A DNA stretch of 64,000 bases. Source: Macropodus opercularis. Taxonomy: Eukaryota; Chordata; Actinopteri; Anabantiformes; Osphronemidae. A program made the position numbers and the translations under genes. Numbering within the stretch: position 1 is the stretch's first letter; each line of letters begins with the position of its first letter. The notes below the pieces were generated by a model. That model made no database searches and was not told the origin of the DNA. It worked only from the letters and a program-made list of their open reading frames with translations. The stretch lies in the NCBI GenBank assembly GCA_030770545.1, contig JAUCMP010000031.1:464001-528000 (forward strand), given 5' to 3'. Positions 1 to 11,700 of the stretch are shown piece after piece.

Positions 1-234
1 TCTCCAAGGCCCCACGAGGGTTAATTATCTTTAGAGCCCTCAAGGAATTTTGAATTAAATAAAAAATAAAGTTTTGCTGATGACACATTTACATACACAC
101 TATATTCTTTCTATTTCTTAATGAATTACCCAGATGTAAGCTTAGAAGTAAATATCTAATTCAGTGACATTACTCCTCCATATAATATTCCTGAAGCAGA
201 ACTATGATGGTTGGTCTTTTTGTTTTGGGCTCAG

Positions 235-406
235 TGGGACACGGGTGCACCTCTGGAGTGAGGATGGACTCGAGGCTGAAGTGGTGGGCCTAGATCACAA
301 TGGCTTCCTCCAAGTGTACAGCAAGGAGCAAGGTTTGGTCTCAGTTGAGCCTGATGGCAACTCATTTGACATGTTAAAAAACCTGGTGGTTATAAAGCGT
401 CCTTAG
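235..406 (+). CDS. hlcs: Holocarboxylase synthetase, last coding exon (partial gene)
   Basis: This is the C-terminal exon of the biotin-protein ligase that attaches biotin to the mitochondrial and cytosolic carboxylases. An AG acceptor at 233-234 follows a T-rich tract, and the frame runs to a TAG at 404-406. The 57-residue piece carries the C-terminal BPL cap signature: a G-x-x-V-H-L strand, then E-x-x-V-G-L-D-x-x-G-F-L-Q-V, and near the end the block P-D-G-N-S-F-D-M-L followed by a basic tail. I recognise this as the end of vertebrate HLCS. The catalytic domain and the rest of the gene lie left of the window. The exon enters in split phase: base 235 completes a serine codon. The frame is intact with no stop. 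An ATTAAA at 968-973 could serve polyadenylation but is far from the stop, so it is only a candidate. Identification is confident from motif order; it rests on memory of the family, not a search. Confidence 0.88.
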
Positions 407-1489
407 GAGCAAATCGAATGAAGTACAAACTAAACACAATTTGATTTAAATGTTTATGTTTTAAATGATTGTTACATAACCAAATGATAGTAATAAGCTG
501 AATTGTTGGTTAGCCTCTGCTTCTGTTAACCTGTGATAAAGTTGAACTGATTGGGCTGTTTGCTGGTACATGTACATTGAGTTAGTTAAAATCCATTTAT
601 GGACATGTCTAACCTGATTTCACAAATTAGTCCATTCATAATTTTACAGTTCTTACTTCCTTCTTGACTGAACATTAAGCATACATGCATCACAAAATCT
701 GTGTACTGTATGTTTACATAAAGCATGTTACATTATATTAGTACTTGTCCCTGGTTGGATACAAGTACTTATTTTGTGAGTAACTGCTGATGCAGAGTAC
801 TAAAAGCAGTGCTTTTGTGCAGTACCACTGAAACGTTTTTGTGTGCAGATACATTCCAAAGGTTTACATACAATTTGAACATAACATAGAACCACCATGA
901 TTGAAATTAAAACATGTGACACAATGTCAGTACTATGTAGAATAATACATCAACCTGTATGAGATTCATTAAAAAGTCTGCAATAGTCTGTTGTTGTCAT
1001 TGTTTTTTTGATACTGCTAGTTAGCCCATGTAATGTCATTATAGAAATAATGGTTATTGAAATAACAGTAATGATAAATTATACATTTATTAATAAACAT
1101 TCACTGCAAAGTAGGTACTTCTCTGACACACAAATACACACGTCTTCAGCCATATCCCGATGTCCTTGCCTTACCTTAGTAATTGATGCCCATTCATGTC
1201 ACCTGTGCGTATTCTGGCTCTATATACTATAATATGCATCAGTTCATTGTGACTCTTACAGGTTGTCTGATGATCCTACCGGAGACTCTTCAGCATGTTT
1301 TCATTCGGTTTTTGAAGGCTTCTCTTTTCCAACTGGACCATTGTTCAGACTATGCTGTACCTTTGGGCACTGCAAGTTACATTATTACTTTGCACTTACA
1401 TGTGCATGTGTTACAGAGACCGTGGCCTATTTAATTGGCTTTTTTAAGTTGGTTCATCAGGATTAGTTAGGAGGAATATGGTTTGAGGA
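407..1489. other. HLCS 3' UTR and intergenic DNA, no gene seen
   Basis: AT-rich sequence with no recognisable coding exon or known repeat. The first part is probably the HLCS 3' untranslated region; ATTAAA occurs at 968-973. The short open frames at 1008-1466 overlap each other in different frames and show no family resemblance. Confidence 0.5.
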
Positions 1490-2235
1490 TTTATTGAGAC
1501 ATGGACTTCGCTTTGGGAGAGGGCGTCAGCGTTAGAGTGTCGTCCTGGTCAATACTGGACTGACTGAAGCTGAGCAGCCACGTGAGAGAGAAATGTTTAG
1601 TCCTTAGGGTGCTGGGTGCCGAGTAGATAGGGTCTGAAGTGTTGCACAGCCAACACCACTGCCAGCAGTTCCCGTCGTGTGATGCAGTAGTTGTGCAGTA
1701 GTAGCTCAGACTGCAGCTGTAGTAAGCCACCATTCACTCTTCTGTGAGGCCTGGACAACGACAACCTCAACAGGCCTCAGACCACTCAAACCGCCGGCCT
1801 TTGTCCGTTAGTCGATGGAGGGGGCTGGTGATCGTTGCAAAGTCCTTCACAAACCTTTGATAGTAGCGAGACCCAAGAAACTCCTCAGCTCTCTGCAATC
1901 AAGGAGTAGCCCCAGCCTACCACTGTCACTCACTTTGGCTGGTTCAAAAGTCACCCCACAATCGTTGACCCCATGTCCCAGGAACAGAGTCTCTCTGCCC
2001 AGCAGGTTGCACTTAGCTGGGTTAAGTCGGAGCCCTGCACGATGGATGGCCACGAAGATCTCCCTCAGGTTGTTGAGTGCCCCTTGACGTGCAGGTCATT
2101 CACATACACCGCACAGCGCTCCCTGGGGATGTCCTCCAGTACCTGCTCCATCAGGCGCTCACAAGTGGCTGGTGCGTTACACAGTCCGAAAGGCATCACT
2201 ATGAACCGCCAAATGCCCTGCCCAGAGTAAATGCT
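1490..2235 (-). mobile_element. Ty3/gypsy retrotransposon remnant (RT and RNase H)
   Basis: Read on the minus strand from 2235 down, this is the palm/thumb part of a Ty3/gypsy reverse transcriptase followed by the start of its RNase H. A segment around 2220-2150 gives the M-P-F-G-L-C-N-A-P-A motif before the catalytic box. In 2053-1847 there is an L-N-P-x-K-C motif, then F-L-G-H and R-S-F-L-G-L. Around 1690-1610 comes the RNase H connection R-R-E-L-L-A-V-V-x-A-V-x-H-F-R-P-Y-L-x-G. The pieces sit in different frames with internal stops. The usual YxDD box is altered (Tyr-Val-Asn-Asp at about 2110). It is therefore a dead, 5'- and 3'-truncated fragment. No LTR was recognised on either side. Confidence 0.8.
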
Positions 2236-3960
2236 GTGTTAGGCCTGTTGCACATTTTCAGTATCTGCTTGGACTATATTGAACTAGATAGATGTTAAAG
2301 CGTATATATAATAAAAGTACTAAGTACCCACAGATTACAGGACTACTGAAGTGATATAACAGCACAATAAAAGCAAAACTATGACAAACTGTGGAGGAGA
2401 CAGGAAGACGTTGACTGAGTTTGGTTTGGTTGGATTGACATGATTTGAAACCACACCATTTACAGTTCATCCATTTATACAACCTGATGAAGAAAGACCA
2501 AAGTATAGCTTAATATACTGAATGGAAAAATGCTAACAAAGAAAGAGTTTACCTGTGCTAACTATGTTCCAGAAGCAGATGAAAAAGTTGCAAAGGAATC
2601 AGAGGTGAATCCTGGTTAAAGTTTTAAAAAGAAGAACTGGACTAGTTCTCAATGAGAGGCAATAAGACGTGTGAATGCGTCTCCTGGATACATATTTATA
2701 TTGCAAAAAAATAACCATTACATCACAAAGGGTGACCAACACCTTATGTCAGGAGCATAGGTATCTAATTTTATGAACCAGCAGGCCTCTAGCCCTCATC
2801 AGATAAGAACGTACACACAGGGATAGTTCAGTGGACGATGTGTTTATCCGACCCATTCCAAAGATTACCTCCATTCTCTCACCATTGTGGTAAATGACAA
2901 TTAATCGCACTGGTGCCATTCATTCAGTTGTTAAATTATCTGAATTAGCAAATGTTTCTTTTAGTGACAAAATTACACTATATAACACCTTTCAAGCTTG
3001 AAATAAAATGGCAAAGACAACTTTGTGATTTCTTCATCAGTCTTATTGATAGAAATCCACAACAATATGCACACCTCGTTCCAGAGCAAAATGCCCCTCA
3101 GGTTTATTACATTACATAGATACACCGACCAAGGCTTTGCAGACTGGTAGTCTTCCAATGTCCTCTATACTTCAGCACATAAACTCACATTTAGGGCCTG
3201 GGGGGGTGGTCTCTTACTGGCGACCGGCGTCCGGAAGACTAATGATGATCCACCCTGACACTTAGAGATGGGGGACACACATCCGTCAGCCAGCGGTTGT
3301 GCAACTGGACACCTCCCCCACTTTAATGCATCGTAGTCCCACACTTCCACAGCCGATCTGGCTGGCAGGATAATGGGGTCCTGTCTTCCTGTTCCTCTTC
3401 AGGTGGGGACAGGGGGCAATGGCTCTAGATGTCTGCAGGGGGCAGACACCCTTATGAATCGGAACCCGCGTATGGTGTGAGTGTGTGTAGTTTCACATAT
3501 GGATGGGTAGATGTCTGCGGAAGTGTATGGGGTGGCTGTGTATGTTCACGTAGTGTAGTTGATGTCTGGGTGGTCCGATCTTGGTTCGGGCTGCGGGATC
3601 CTGCTGGAATGTTTGTTTCTGCTCTTCCCTGGGTTGGCTGGTGCTGACTCATTGACTCATCTGGGTCTGGTACCTGATATTGTCCCTGTGGCTGCTGCAG
3701 CTCTGCCTTGAGGGTGGGGGTGGGCACCTTGCCCCTTTGATCAATTAATTATCTTATCTCATTGTCTCAATTAGTTCCGATATTCCGATAGCTGCCATCT
3801 TCTGTTGTATATTCAGTGTCACATATGTTTGTGCCACAGCTTCTGTTTTGTCTTCCCTGTGTTCGATTCCGTGTTAGACTAAAATTTGATTTGGCGTCAT
3901 TGAGCGATTCTGGAATACCTGCACTTAGAATTTGTATTTTAACCAGATTTGGGTTTTATA
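2236..3960. other. Intergenic stretch, no gene recognised
   Basis: No exon or transposase motif was recognised. About 50 bases at 2331-2385 resemble 7325-7375 (shared core GACAAACT then GAGGAGACA), so a dispersed repeat family is represented. The minus-strand open frame at 3452-3727 is Gln/Pro/Thr-rich and opposite a GT-rich tract; it looks compositional rather than coding. Confidence 0.4.
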
Positions 3961-3964
3961 CCAA

Positions 3965-4262
3965 ATGTATTCATTTTCTACCGCTTTTCCTCAGTAGGGG
4001 TCGCAGGTGAGCTGGAGGCTATCTCACCTGTCTATGGACAGGTTGTCAGTCCGTTGCAGGGCCACACATATAGACACACAACCAGTCACGCGCATACTGA
4101 CACCTACAGGCAATTCAGAGTTTCCAGTCAGCCTAACTGCATGTCTTTGGACTGTGGGAGGAAGCCAGAGAGAACCCACGCAGACACAGGGAGAATATGC
4201 AAACTCCACACAGAAAGGTCCCCAGTCGCCTCCGGGAATCGAACCTTGGACCCGGGAGCTTT
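3965..4262. repeat. Dispersed fish repeat (L2/SINE-tail type)
   Basis: This has the very common fish repeat layout: a 'paint' of AGTAGGGGTCGCAGG, a bracket of GGACAGGTTGTCAGTCCGTTGC, many ACACA steps, then the block with TGTCTTTGGACTGTGGGAGG, GAGAACCCACGCAGACAC, and GCAAACTCCACACAGAAAGG. I know this block as a widespread teleost LINE/SINE 3' region; the exact Repbase family cannot be assigned here. An opposite-orientation relative lies at 16390-16530. Confidence 0.7.
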
Positions 4263-4267
4263 TAATT

Positions 4268-4790
4268 GTAACCAATCAATAAATTGCACATTTTAATAGC
4301 AACAGCGGAGGAAAAACTCCCTCTATAGAGGAAGAATCCTCCAGCAGACCCAGAATCAGTGTGGGAGAACATCTACCTTGACCGGTTGGGGTGAGGGGAT
4401 AGAGAAGAGAGAAAACAACACAACAACAACAAAACAAGCAGCAACAGAACACAGGCAGGATGGCAGGAAGCTAATGTAGGAGAAATATGATTTCTCTTTC
4501 TAAGTCCAGTCAGACTCTGGCTGCATCATTTTGAATTAACTGGAGGCTTTTTGAAGAGCTACTGGGTCATCCTATGAGTAGGGAGTTACAGTCGTCCAGC
4601 CTAGAGGTAACAAATGCATGGATTCACTTTTCAGCATCACTCTGTGAGAGGATGCTCCTAATTTTAGCAATATTCCTAAGGTGGAAGTAGGCAGGTCTAG
4701 AGATTTCTTTATATATGATGCAAAGGAGAGATCTCACAGTAGAACCGGAAGCTAACGTTATGTTGTAGTGTAAAATGTGTATACTTGGGA
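4268..4790 (-). mobile_element. L2-clade LINE, 3' fragment
   Basis: Minus-strand 3' region of the same L2 family seen in full at 19240-21920. It shares the block with CCTCTATAGAGGAAGAA, CAGACCCAGAATCAGTGTGG, the motif for TTTGAATTAACTGGAGGCTTTT, and TTCAGCATCACTCTGTGAGAGG. The terminal AT-rich tail and part of the middle (compare 11490-12128) are missing. It has no coding potential of its own. Confidence 0.8.
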
Positions 4791-5430
4791 TGGAATATAT
4801 GCTCAGAATGTATAGGATGGATTTTGTACTCAAAAGGCAAAAACAGGATGAGGCAGGACAGCCAGGCCATGAGTTTACAGAGTTTCTGTGTTCAGGATCT
4901 GAACTTTTGCGTTGGCAGGACAAACAGGCTGATCCCTCCCATTCGCGGAAAGTTCATATTGTGAAAGTTCTTGGCGTGTGTGGCCGCTCCGCGAACCTGA
5001 CATGCAGATGCTTTCAGATAAACAGTCATTAATCTACAATATCACGGATCGAAGACTGAAGAAATTTGGACAGTCATTCTTTTGCAACTGATGCAAGTTT
5101 AGGGTTTAAAAACCAACTCCCTAGAATGAGAGAAGGGGACATGCTGTGCCGGCTGGTGGACACAGCTGGTGTCTGGGGTCCACACACGTTTTCCCCTGTA
5201 ACAAACAGGCGTTTTGCTTTTGATTGGCGTACTCTGTGTCTGAGATCAGTTGGGGGAATGTTGGTAAGATCGTTTAACAAAGTCACAAGATGACCTAACC
5301 GGTTAAATTCTAATTTGGCTGCCTTAAGAAAAGAATTTGGTGTGAGGGAAATGAATGCTGCTGCAAGAGTTAGTTTAGGGTATATGTATTTTCTTAAAAC
5401 GCCGCTTAGTCTAATAATAAGTGTAGATAA
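4791..5430. other. Unassigned DNA upstream of an ERV fragment
   Basis: No gene was recognised. A 139-codon open frame lies on the minus strand at 5074-5493. It overlaps the start of the plus-strand ERV pol remnant and matches no family I know, so it is treated as chance. The plus strand here may be the decayed upstream part of the ERV. Confidence 0.35.
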
Positions 5431-5434
5431 GTAT

Positions 5435-6250
5435 AGATGCATGTATGAGGGTAAAGTCCCCTTAGAATCCAAGCTGAGGCTCCAGATCCACATGCTCTGG
5501 TGCCGGATGTTCTACCTGATGCTCAGTGGTTCAGTGGTTGATCTGTATTCTGGGTTTTCAGGCTGATACTGAGTGAATATAGTTGACACCTCTTTGAATT
5601 CACGTATGTTGATGAGTGTTCACCTAGTCGGGAAACGTGTCATGTGGGTTCCATCACTTTGTCGTCACTGCTGGCTGATAGAGGCCATAAAGCATCTCTG
5701 AATAAGCTTCAGTACTGAAAAGACCACGTGGAGAATCTGAGGAGGTTGATCCCACAGGGAACACGCGCTGTGTCTGTCTCAATTCTTAGCCTTCTCCTTC
5801 TCAATTGGAAGCTGTGACCAAACAAACCACAGTCCAGGAAATGCTGACTTTCTTAGGGATGACAGGCTGCAGAGTAGACTGGATAGATGGGTATTGAACA
5901 ATTGTGCAACCCCTGAGAGAGATGATAAAAGTTGAAGGAGCTGGAAATTTATGGGGAAAACTCGAGTGGACCCCAGAGGGTCACATGGCATTTGAAACCA
6001 TTAGAGTGTTGTTGCAGCAGGCTCCTGCTTTGGCTCTACCAGACTATGAGAAAACGTCACTCGTGTATGTTTCTTGTTAAACAGACAGCATGAACGGGCC
6101 TAAAGGAGGAGTGTGACAATGTGTGTGTAGCTCATAGCATGTTACTCTATGGTTCCACTGCTGGTTGAAGCTATTTTCCCAGCCTGTTACCTTTAACCTA
6201 TGAGCAGGCCTCTGCAGTGAGGAGGGATTGTCCTTGGTTACCATTAAGAG
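5435..6250 (+). mobile_element. Endogenous retrovirus pol remnant (RT region)
   Basis: Plus-strand remnant of a retroviral reverse transcriptase of the gamma/epsilonretrovirus-like type that is common in fish genomes. Near 5470-5560 is the conserved entry to the RT palm. Near 5600-5720 is a degenerated catalytic-box region. At 5855-6060 is the thumb/connection with the F-L-G-M-T and L-P-D-Y motifs. Stops and frame changes separate every piece, so it is a broken, non-functional old copy. No LTR, gag or env was recognised beside it. A related remnant further along pol lies at 21930-22740 in the same orientation. Confidence 0.7.
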
Positions 6251-6397
6251 CAATGAATTTAATTGAAGTTAATTGAGTGGCAGAGGTTGTGTTAATGATA
6301 ACAGTATTACATAGAATGACTGAAAAATAAAAAATAGTGACTGTGACTGTGAGAAGCCTGGGAAAATATTTGTCTAGTGGGCAGATACCATATCAGA

Positions 6398-7290
6398 TCA
6401 GGAAGTTACAATAAAACACAATTGTAAGGTAGTGCTATGGAAGTGTGTGTGACAGACTTTGTGTGTGTGTGTGTGCAGATTTAACATTGCATGAAGCTTT
6501 GCTTGTGTGAGTAATGGTAACTAATTGATAAGAAATCCCATGAAAATCCGATCATTAATTTACACTTGAGTGTTTTCTGCAGGAAAAAACATGGAACCAG
6601 CGTCCACCATCATGGAGGAGGGGGCCCCATAAGCGACACTGCTGATTCCTTCAGCAGGACGAGTAGCCAAACTGCAGTTCATTCTGAGCAGGAGGTCTCT
6701 CTCCCAGCTCACGTACACAATACAACCTGAGCTCATGACATAAACAACCGACTGACTGACTGAAACAAGGTTTGACAGACTGAGAAATGTCTGATGTTTT
6801 TTGTTGATGTGGTTGTTATATAATGTAATAATGATTTCCCATCTTAGCTCAATCTTCAACCCAAGCAAGGAGGAGCTGGTTGTTATTGGTGACAGGTTCA
6901 GCTGTTCCAGACTGAATGTGGTGTTTTTGTTGTAAACCTGGAGCTCACCCTAACAACTTGGGTTCACTCTCTCTAGGCACCGCAGCAGTGGACGCCATCA
7001 CGCCAACCACCTCTCTAACGTTCATAATTTTCTCCCACACTCTCTGTTAGGAGAGGAGGGTGTGGAGTGGGATTGATGCTTAATCTGTGCATTAATACTC
7101 CCATAGGTTTCAGTCCACCTCAAACCACAGCTGCAATATATGTGTTGTACTTTTGTCTATGTGCCTCTCAGCTATCTGCTCTCAGGTTAAAGCTGCAGTA
7201 ACAGTCCAGGCGCTGGAGTGATCTGGACACAGAGGATTCTCATTCAGGATCAGGTAGAGGAAAGATCATAAAAATGAAATAAAAATAGAT
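6398..7290 (+). repeat. Arm 1 of a ~0.9-kb inverted repeat
   Basis: This stretch is the reverse complement of 29589-30478 at high identity. Matching landmarks are GGGGCCCCATAAGCGACACT at about 6621 against the complement at about 30240, the GT run at 6461-6476 against the CA run at about 30403, and the ends near AAATGAAATAAAAATAGA at about 7270. No transposase or terminal repeat was recognised. It may be a non-autonomous element or an LTR-like unit of unknown family. The 102-codon minus-strand frame at 6560-6868 is not open to the same extent in the second copy. Confidence 0.75.
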
Positions 7291-7419
7291 CTAACATCTA
7301 ATCACTCTAAGGACGAGTAGAATAATATAACAGTACAATAAAAATAAAACCATGACAAACTATAGAGGAGACAGTTGAAACCATTTAGACGACATAATGA
7401 AGATACCAGATGTTCTTAA

Positions 7420-7580
7420 CCACACCAACAGCTGTTAAGCGAGCAGAACTGATGGTGGTGTCACTTCTCTTGCCCTCCTATAGTCCACCACAGTGTCCTT
7501 TGTTTTGGTGGTGTTCAGAACCAGGTCACTATCCACACACCACTCAACCGGATGTTGGACCTCCTCTCGATAAGAATCTT
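7420..7580 (-). mobile_element. Rex1-like LINE fragment (RT thumb)
   Basis: On the minus strand a short frame gives W-C-x-x-x-x-L-x-L-N-T-x-K-T-K-x-x-V-V-D-Y-R-R, the conserved RT segment after the FADD box in Rex1/Babar-like fish LINEs (compare the longer copy at 44150-44060). It is only about 160 bases long and non-functional. Confidence 0.65.
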
Positions 7581-7629
7581 GGTAATAGGTCACTGGAAGG
7601 ACAGGACATACGGGAATTTGATTTAAAAC

Positions 7630-7805
7630 AGAATCAAACAGGGAGTTATAGAGCATTACTGACATCTCTGAAAGACACAGGGTAATTAGTACAGTCTAGT
7701 TGTTGTTTTTTCTCTTCCGCTGGTCCACACTCCACCAGTAGGGGGCGGAAATGCACCTCAACACTGGATGCCGCCCGCCAAAAACTTGAGGAAGAACAAG
7801 ACGCA
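7630..7805 (+). mobile_element. I/Nimb-type LINE, truncated 3' end (copy 1)
   Basis: This holds the end of the RNase H-type ORF and the 3' UTR, with the landmark GAGTTATAGAGCA, a stop, then the CCACACTCCA ... GGGGCGG ... GGATGCCGCCCGCC motif and a GAAGAAG tail. The same order occurs at 8494-8692, so two 3' ends lie in tandem. Confidence 0.7.
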
Positions 7806-8692
7806 GAAGAAGAAAAGCTCGACGCAGTGTGGAGCAGGGCCATTACAGCAGCTTTACAGTGGGTAGAACAAACCAAACCATTTAAAGTCATTATGTGCTC
7901 AGACTCCAGCCCAGCCTTAATATCTGTTAAAACCTTTTCATCCCATGCAGACAGGATATAGTCAATGAAATATATGAAACTCTGTTCAGAATACAAAAGT
8001 TAAAAACAGCAGTTCCCTTTATGTGGATACCAGCCCACACAGGAATAGAAGGGAATGAGAAGGCAGATTCACTGGCAAAGGAAACAAGCAAACAGGACAT
8101 TACCATGGACATCTCTCTTAGCAGGACAGAAGCAAAATCCATAATTAAAAGTAAAATCTTCAGAAAATGGCAACACAACTGGGACATGGGAAAAACAGGC
8201 AGACATCTCTATAACATTCAGAAGGAAGTGGGGAAAATGAGGGCAACAGTAGGAAACACAAAGGAGGACAATGTAATATCACGGTTAAGACTAGGGCACA
8301 CAAAGCTGAATAAGTCACTGCACCGAATAGGGAAACACCAGACGGGTCTATGTAATTTTTGTGAATCAGAGGAGTCAATAGAGGACGTGCTATGTCACTG
8401 TCAAGCATATAGGTCAGAGAGGGAGACAATGGAGCGATCACTTGAAGCACAGGGAACACAGGTATTAGATTTAAAGCACATACTCAGTCAATCAGGGAGT
8501 TATAGAGCACTACTGACATTTCTGAAAAACACGGGACTAATTAGTAGAGTGTAGTTGTTTTTGTCTTTTTCTTTTTTCTTTTCCTCCTGCAACCCTGATC
8601 CACACTCCAGCATAGTAGGTGGCGGTAATGCACCTTATCACTGGATGCCACCCGCCATAAAACTGAAAGAAGAAGAAGAAGAAGCGTGTGGA
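7806..8692 (+). mobile_element. I/Nimb-type LINE, RNase H domain and 3' UTR (copy 2)
   Basis: The 3' end of a non-LTR retrotransposon that carries its own RNase H. From 7830 the frame reads A-L-Q-W-V and then C-S-D-S-S-P-A-L, the central Asp motif of RNase H. After one frame change near 7970 a 177-codon frame (8021-8554) begins with the histidine-containing W-I-P-A-H-T-G-I-x-G-N-E-x-A-D motif typical of type I RNase H in LINEs. It ends with a Cys/His cluster (C-x-x-C ... H-x-x-x-x-C-like, about residues 112-131). The 3' UTR carries the GGTGGCGGTAATGCACC block and ends in a (GAA)n run at about 8667-8687. The copy is 5'-truncated and has one frameshift. It ends about 100 bases before the REXO2 start codon. 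The Nimb assignment is from memory of fish RNase H LINEs. Confidence 0.75.
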
Positions 8693-8788
8693 GCAGGAGG
8701 GTTCACCATCACTACATGTCAGCCCACTAGCAGCACAGAGAGCCTGGTGTCGTCTTCGGGAGTGTTTCTGATTTGGAGAATATTCAGC

Positions 8789-11700
8789 ATGTCATCCGAC
8801 ACGATGTCCCACAGAATGATTTGGGTGGACCTGGAGGTAAAGTTAATGCGCTTCCCCGCTTCTAGACGTGTAGTGTACAGCAGTACGGACTGAATGGAAC
8901 TTCACAGGCTGTATATTAGGTAATGCTACATAACCATGGATGGTCGCGTTCATCGTTTACATGTGCGTTTTGATTTGCTATAACGTTGACGTTTATGTCG
9001 CTAATATTAAAGTTACCATATGCAATAACTATTTAACTTTATTGTAAAATTGATTGTAAACGACAGAACATGTGTTAATGAAACTAAACTCTTAAGGTTG
9101 TTCCAAATTACTTGGTCGTTGGTCTAAAGATGTTTCCAGAACGACTTTTCTGAAAAGAATCAAAAACAAATGTCAGCAAAACATCACAACGTGCTTTACC
9201 CGGCTGCATGCACTGTACAGCAGCGAAGGCCACTCACACACCACAGGTAAATGTTGTAGCCACTCCATGCAAACCAAGCAATGAATTCTTTATTTATGTG
9301 GCTATAAATATGTTAATTTTAAGGGCACTCTAGATGGGCGAGTCATACTGAAGTGCATCATTTTAGTAGATGCTTTAATACTAGTTACTATTTAAAATGA
9401 CTTACTGTTTTTTGTGGGCTGGTCTTGGTTGGTCTTTGGTCTCAAAGCAGGTCTTGGTTGCTCCAATTCAAAGCTGCTCTATGTGGGATTTGTTGGGTTT
9501 AGTTGTGTCAGGTGTTAAACCTTGTGATAACTGTTGTTGTGAACTGGTGCTGTAGAAATAAAACTGAATTGAATTTGATATCAATTTTAACATCCAGCAG
9601 AACCAGACTCAGTGGTGCACGTCCATCTGTTTTAATCAATTTGATATTAAGTGAGTTGCACATTCTCAAAGGGCTTGGAGAATAAAACCCTGCAGTGAGG
9701 TGAATCGTATACATAGTGTGTGAGTGAGAGTACTACTATATTATTAGTATTAGTATTACTACGTAAGAAGAGACCTCCATCGTACAAGAACATCAAAGAG
9801 AAAAAGCCACTGTGTTAGTCTGGTTCCTTTATGGGTTCTTTGATTGGGCCAGTGGGGATGAAAAGTAAATAAGTACTTTATACACTTTCTTTTGTCATGA
9901 AACATAGATATGACTGAGAGTCAAATTTATTTATGTTGTTTATGTGTTTGTGTTGTGTAGGTTTAATTGATCAACCTGAATTTTCTTTTATTGTGATTAG
10001 TAGCTTAATTTGGTTTTTAGTCCTTGGAAACAGGGTAGTACATCATAATTAATTTTAATTATTAAAGCAATAGTTAATAGAAATAATTGTCTTTGATGAT
10101 AATTATAAGTTGTAGTATTTGTATGTCACACACATCCCCCATTAATGTGTAATGAGTAAAGGAAAGGAAAAGAGTTAATATATATATATATTTTAATATA
10201 TTAAACTGCATTTATATAATTTTACATTTACAGACAACTGCACAAGTATTGCAATTTGTGTGTATATATCTGTCTATGAATTCTTTCTTTATTGTTCTTT
10301 TCTTTCCTCCCCTCCCCTCCTAGATGACAGGTCTAGACATTGAGAGAGACCAGATCATTGAAATGGCCTGCATCATCACAGACTCTGACCTGAACATTTT
10401 GGCTGAGGTAATATTAACATAAATACTACTCAACTGCATATTCTTGTTTATCCACTGTGCTATTTCACCTTATCTCGTTATTCTTCGCATCTGGCAGGGA
10501 CCCAACTTAATAATTAAACAACCAGATGAGTTGCTGGAAGGCATGTCAGAGTGGTGTAAAGAGCATCATGGGAAGGTAAGTTCTGTGTGTGAACTATTGA
10601 ATTATTGCGCAGCTATGTGAATTGGATAGATATTCCATAACGTCAGACAAAACTTTCTGCCTGTGACAACTGTTAAGAAACATTAGCTTTGACAACAGCT
10701 GCTATAACGGTTCGACAGTAATTGTTAGTCCATCCAGGTTCTCTTCAGGTTTTTGCAACGTAATTGTAACAAAGCATTCAATTAGCAGAATGCAGAGACT
10801 CATAGATGGTGTTAACAGACTTTGGTAGCATCTTTTTAATCAGTCACAGTCACACAAGTCTCTATGAATGCTAAGTCAACTAAATACAATTCACAAAATG
10901 TGAATGTTTGTACCATTTATGATTCATTATATTAGTCATAAATTTCACCCCAAAATGCATTTTGAGTTTCACATATTGTTAGAAAGAGGTTCTTAACTTT
11001 CTAAAGAGATCACTACTGTCTTTCTACTCCAAATATTAAGCAAGGTGCATCACATTATTATTATATTGGCTGCATTTGTAGTTTAATCACCTAATTTTGT
11101 GTTTTTTGGTTCTTTTATCTTGTTCAGTGAGAGAAATCTAGTCTCTGTTGGTCTTTAACAAGTGCATCAAAGTCAGGTTGAATGTCTGAGGTGGAGATAC
11201 GAAGCTCAGCTGACAGATGATCATCAGTGTGAGAGGATCTATACCTGGATTTGTTAAACTTTACCACTAAGAATGTTTGTTCACATATGTAGGTAGAGCC
11301 AAAGAGAACAAACATCTTCTGAGCACGTCTCCTCGTGTTTGGAAACAACTTCTCCTTGAGAGCAGAGTAAAATTCCAGTAGTGATGGTGACTTAAAGTGC
11401 TCTGCCAGTACTGCATTAGGCTGCAGGTCAACGGGTTCCACCTGGACATGACTGGGTGCATTATCCACATTGCACGTAAAGGGACAGGAAATTCAATTCA
11501 ATTCAACTTTATTTATATATCAGTTATCTCAAGGCACTTTACAAGTAAGGTTTAAGACCTGACACAACTAAACCCAACAAATCCCACATAGAGCAGCTTT
11601 GAATTGTAGCCAATCAATGAATTACACATTTTAATAGCAACAGTGGAAAAACTCCCTCTATAGAGGAAGAAACCTCCAGCAGACCCAGGATCAGTGTGGG

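Noticed and set aside
3452..3727. Gln/Pro-rich minus-strand frame
   Set aside because: It lies opposite a GT-rich low-complexity stretch and has no family resemblance.
5074..5493. 139-codon minus-strand frame
   Set aside because: It overlaps a plus-strand ERV pol remnant and resembles no known protein.
8555..8788. Upstream in-frame extension of REXO2 to the ATG at 8555
   Set aside because: The extension is translated LINE 3' UTR including a (GAA)n run; it has no resemblance to REXO2 leaders.
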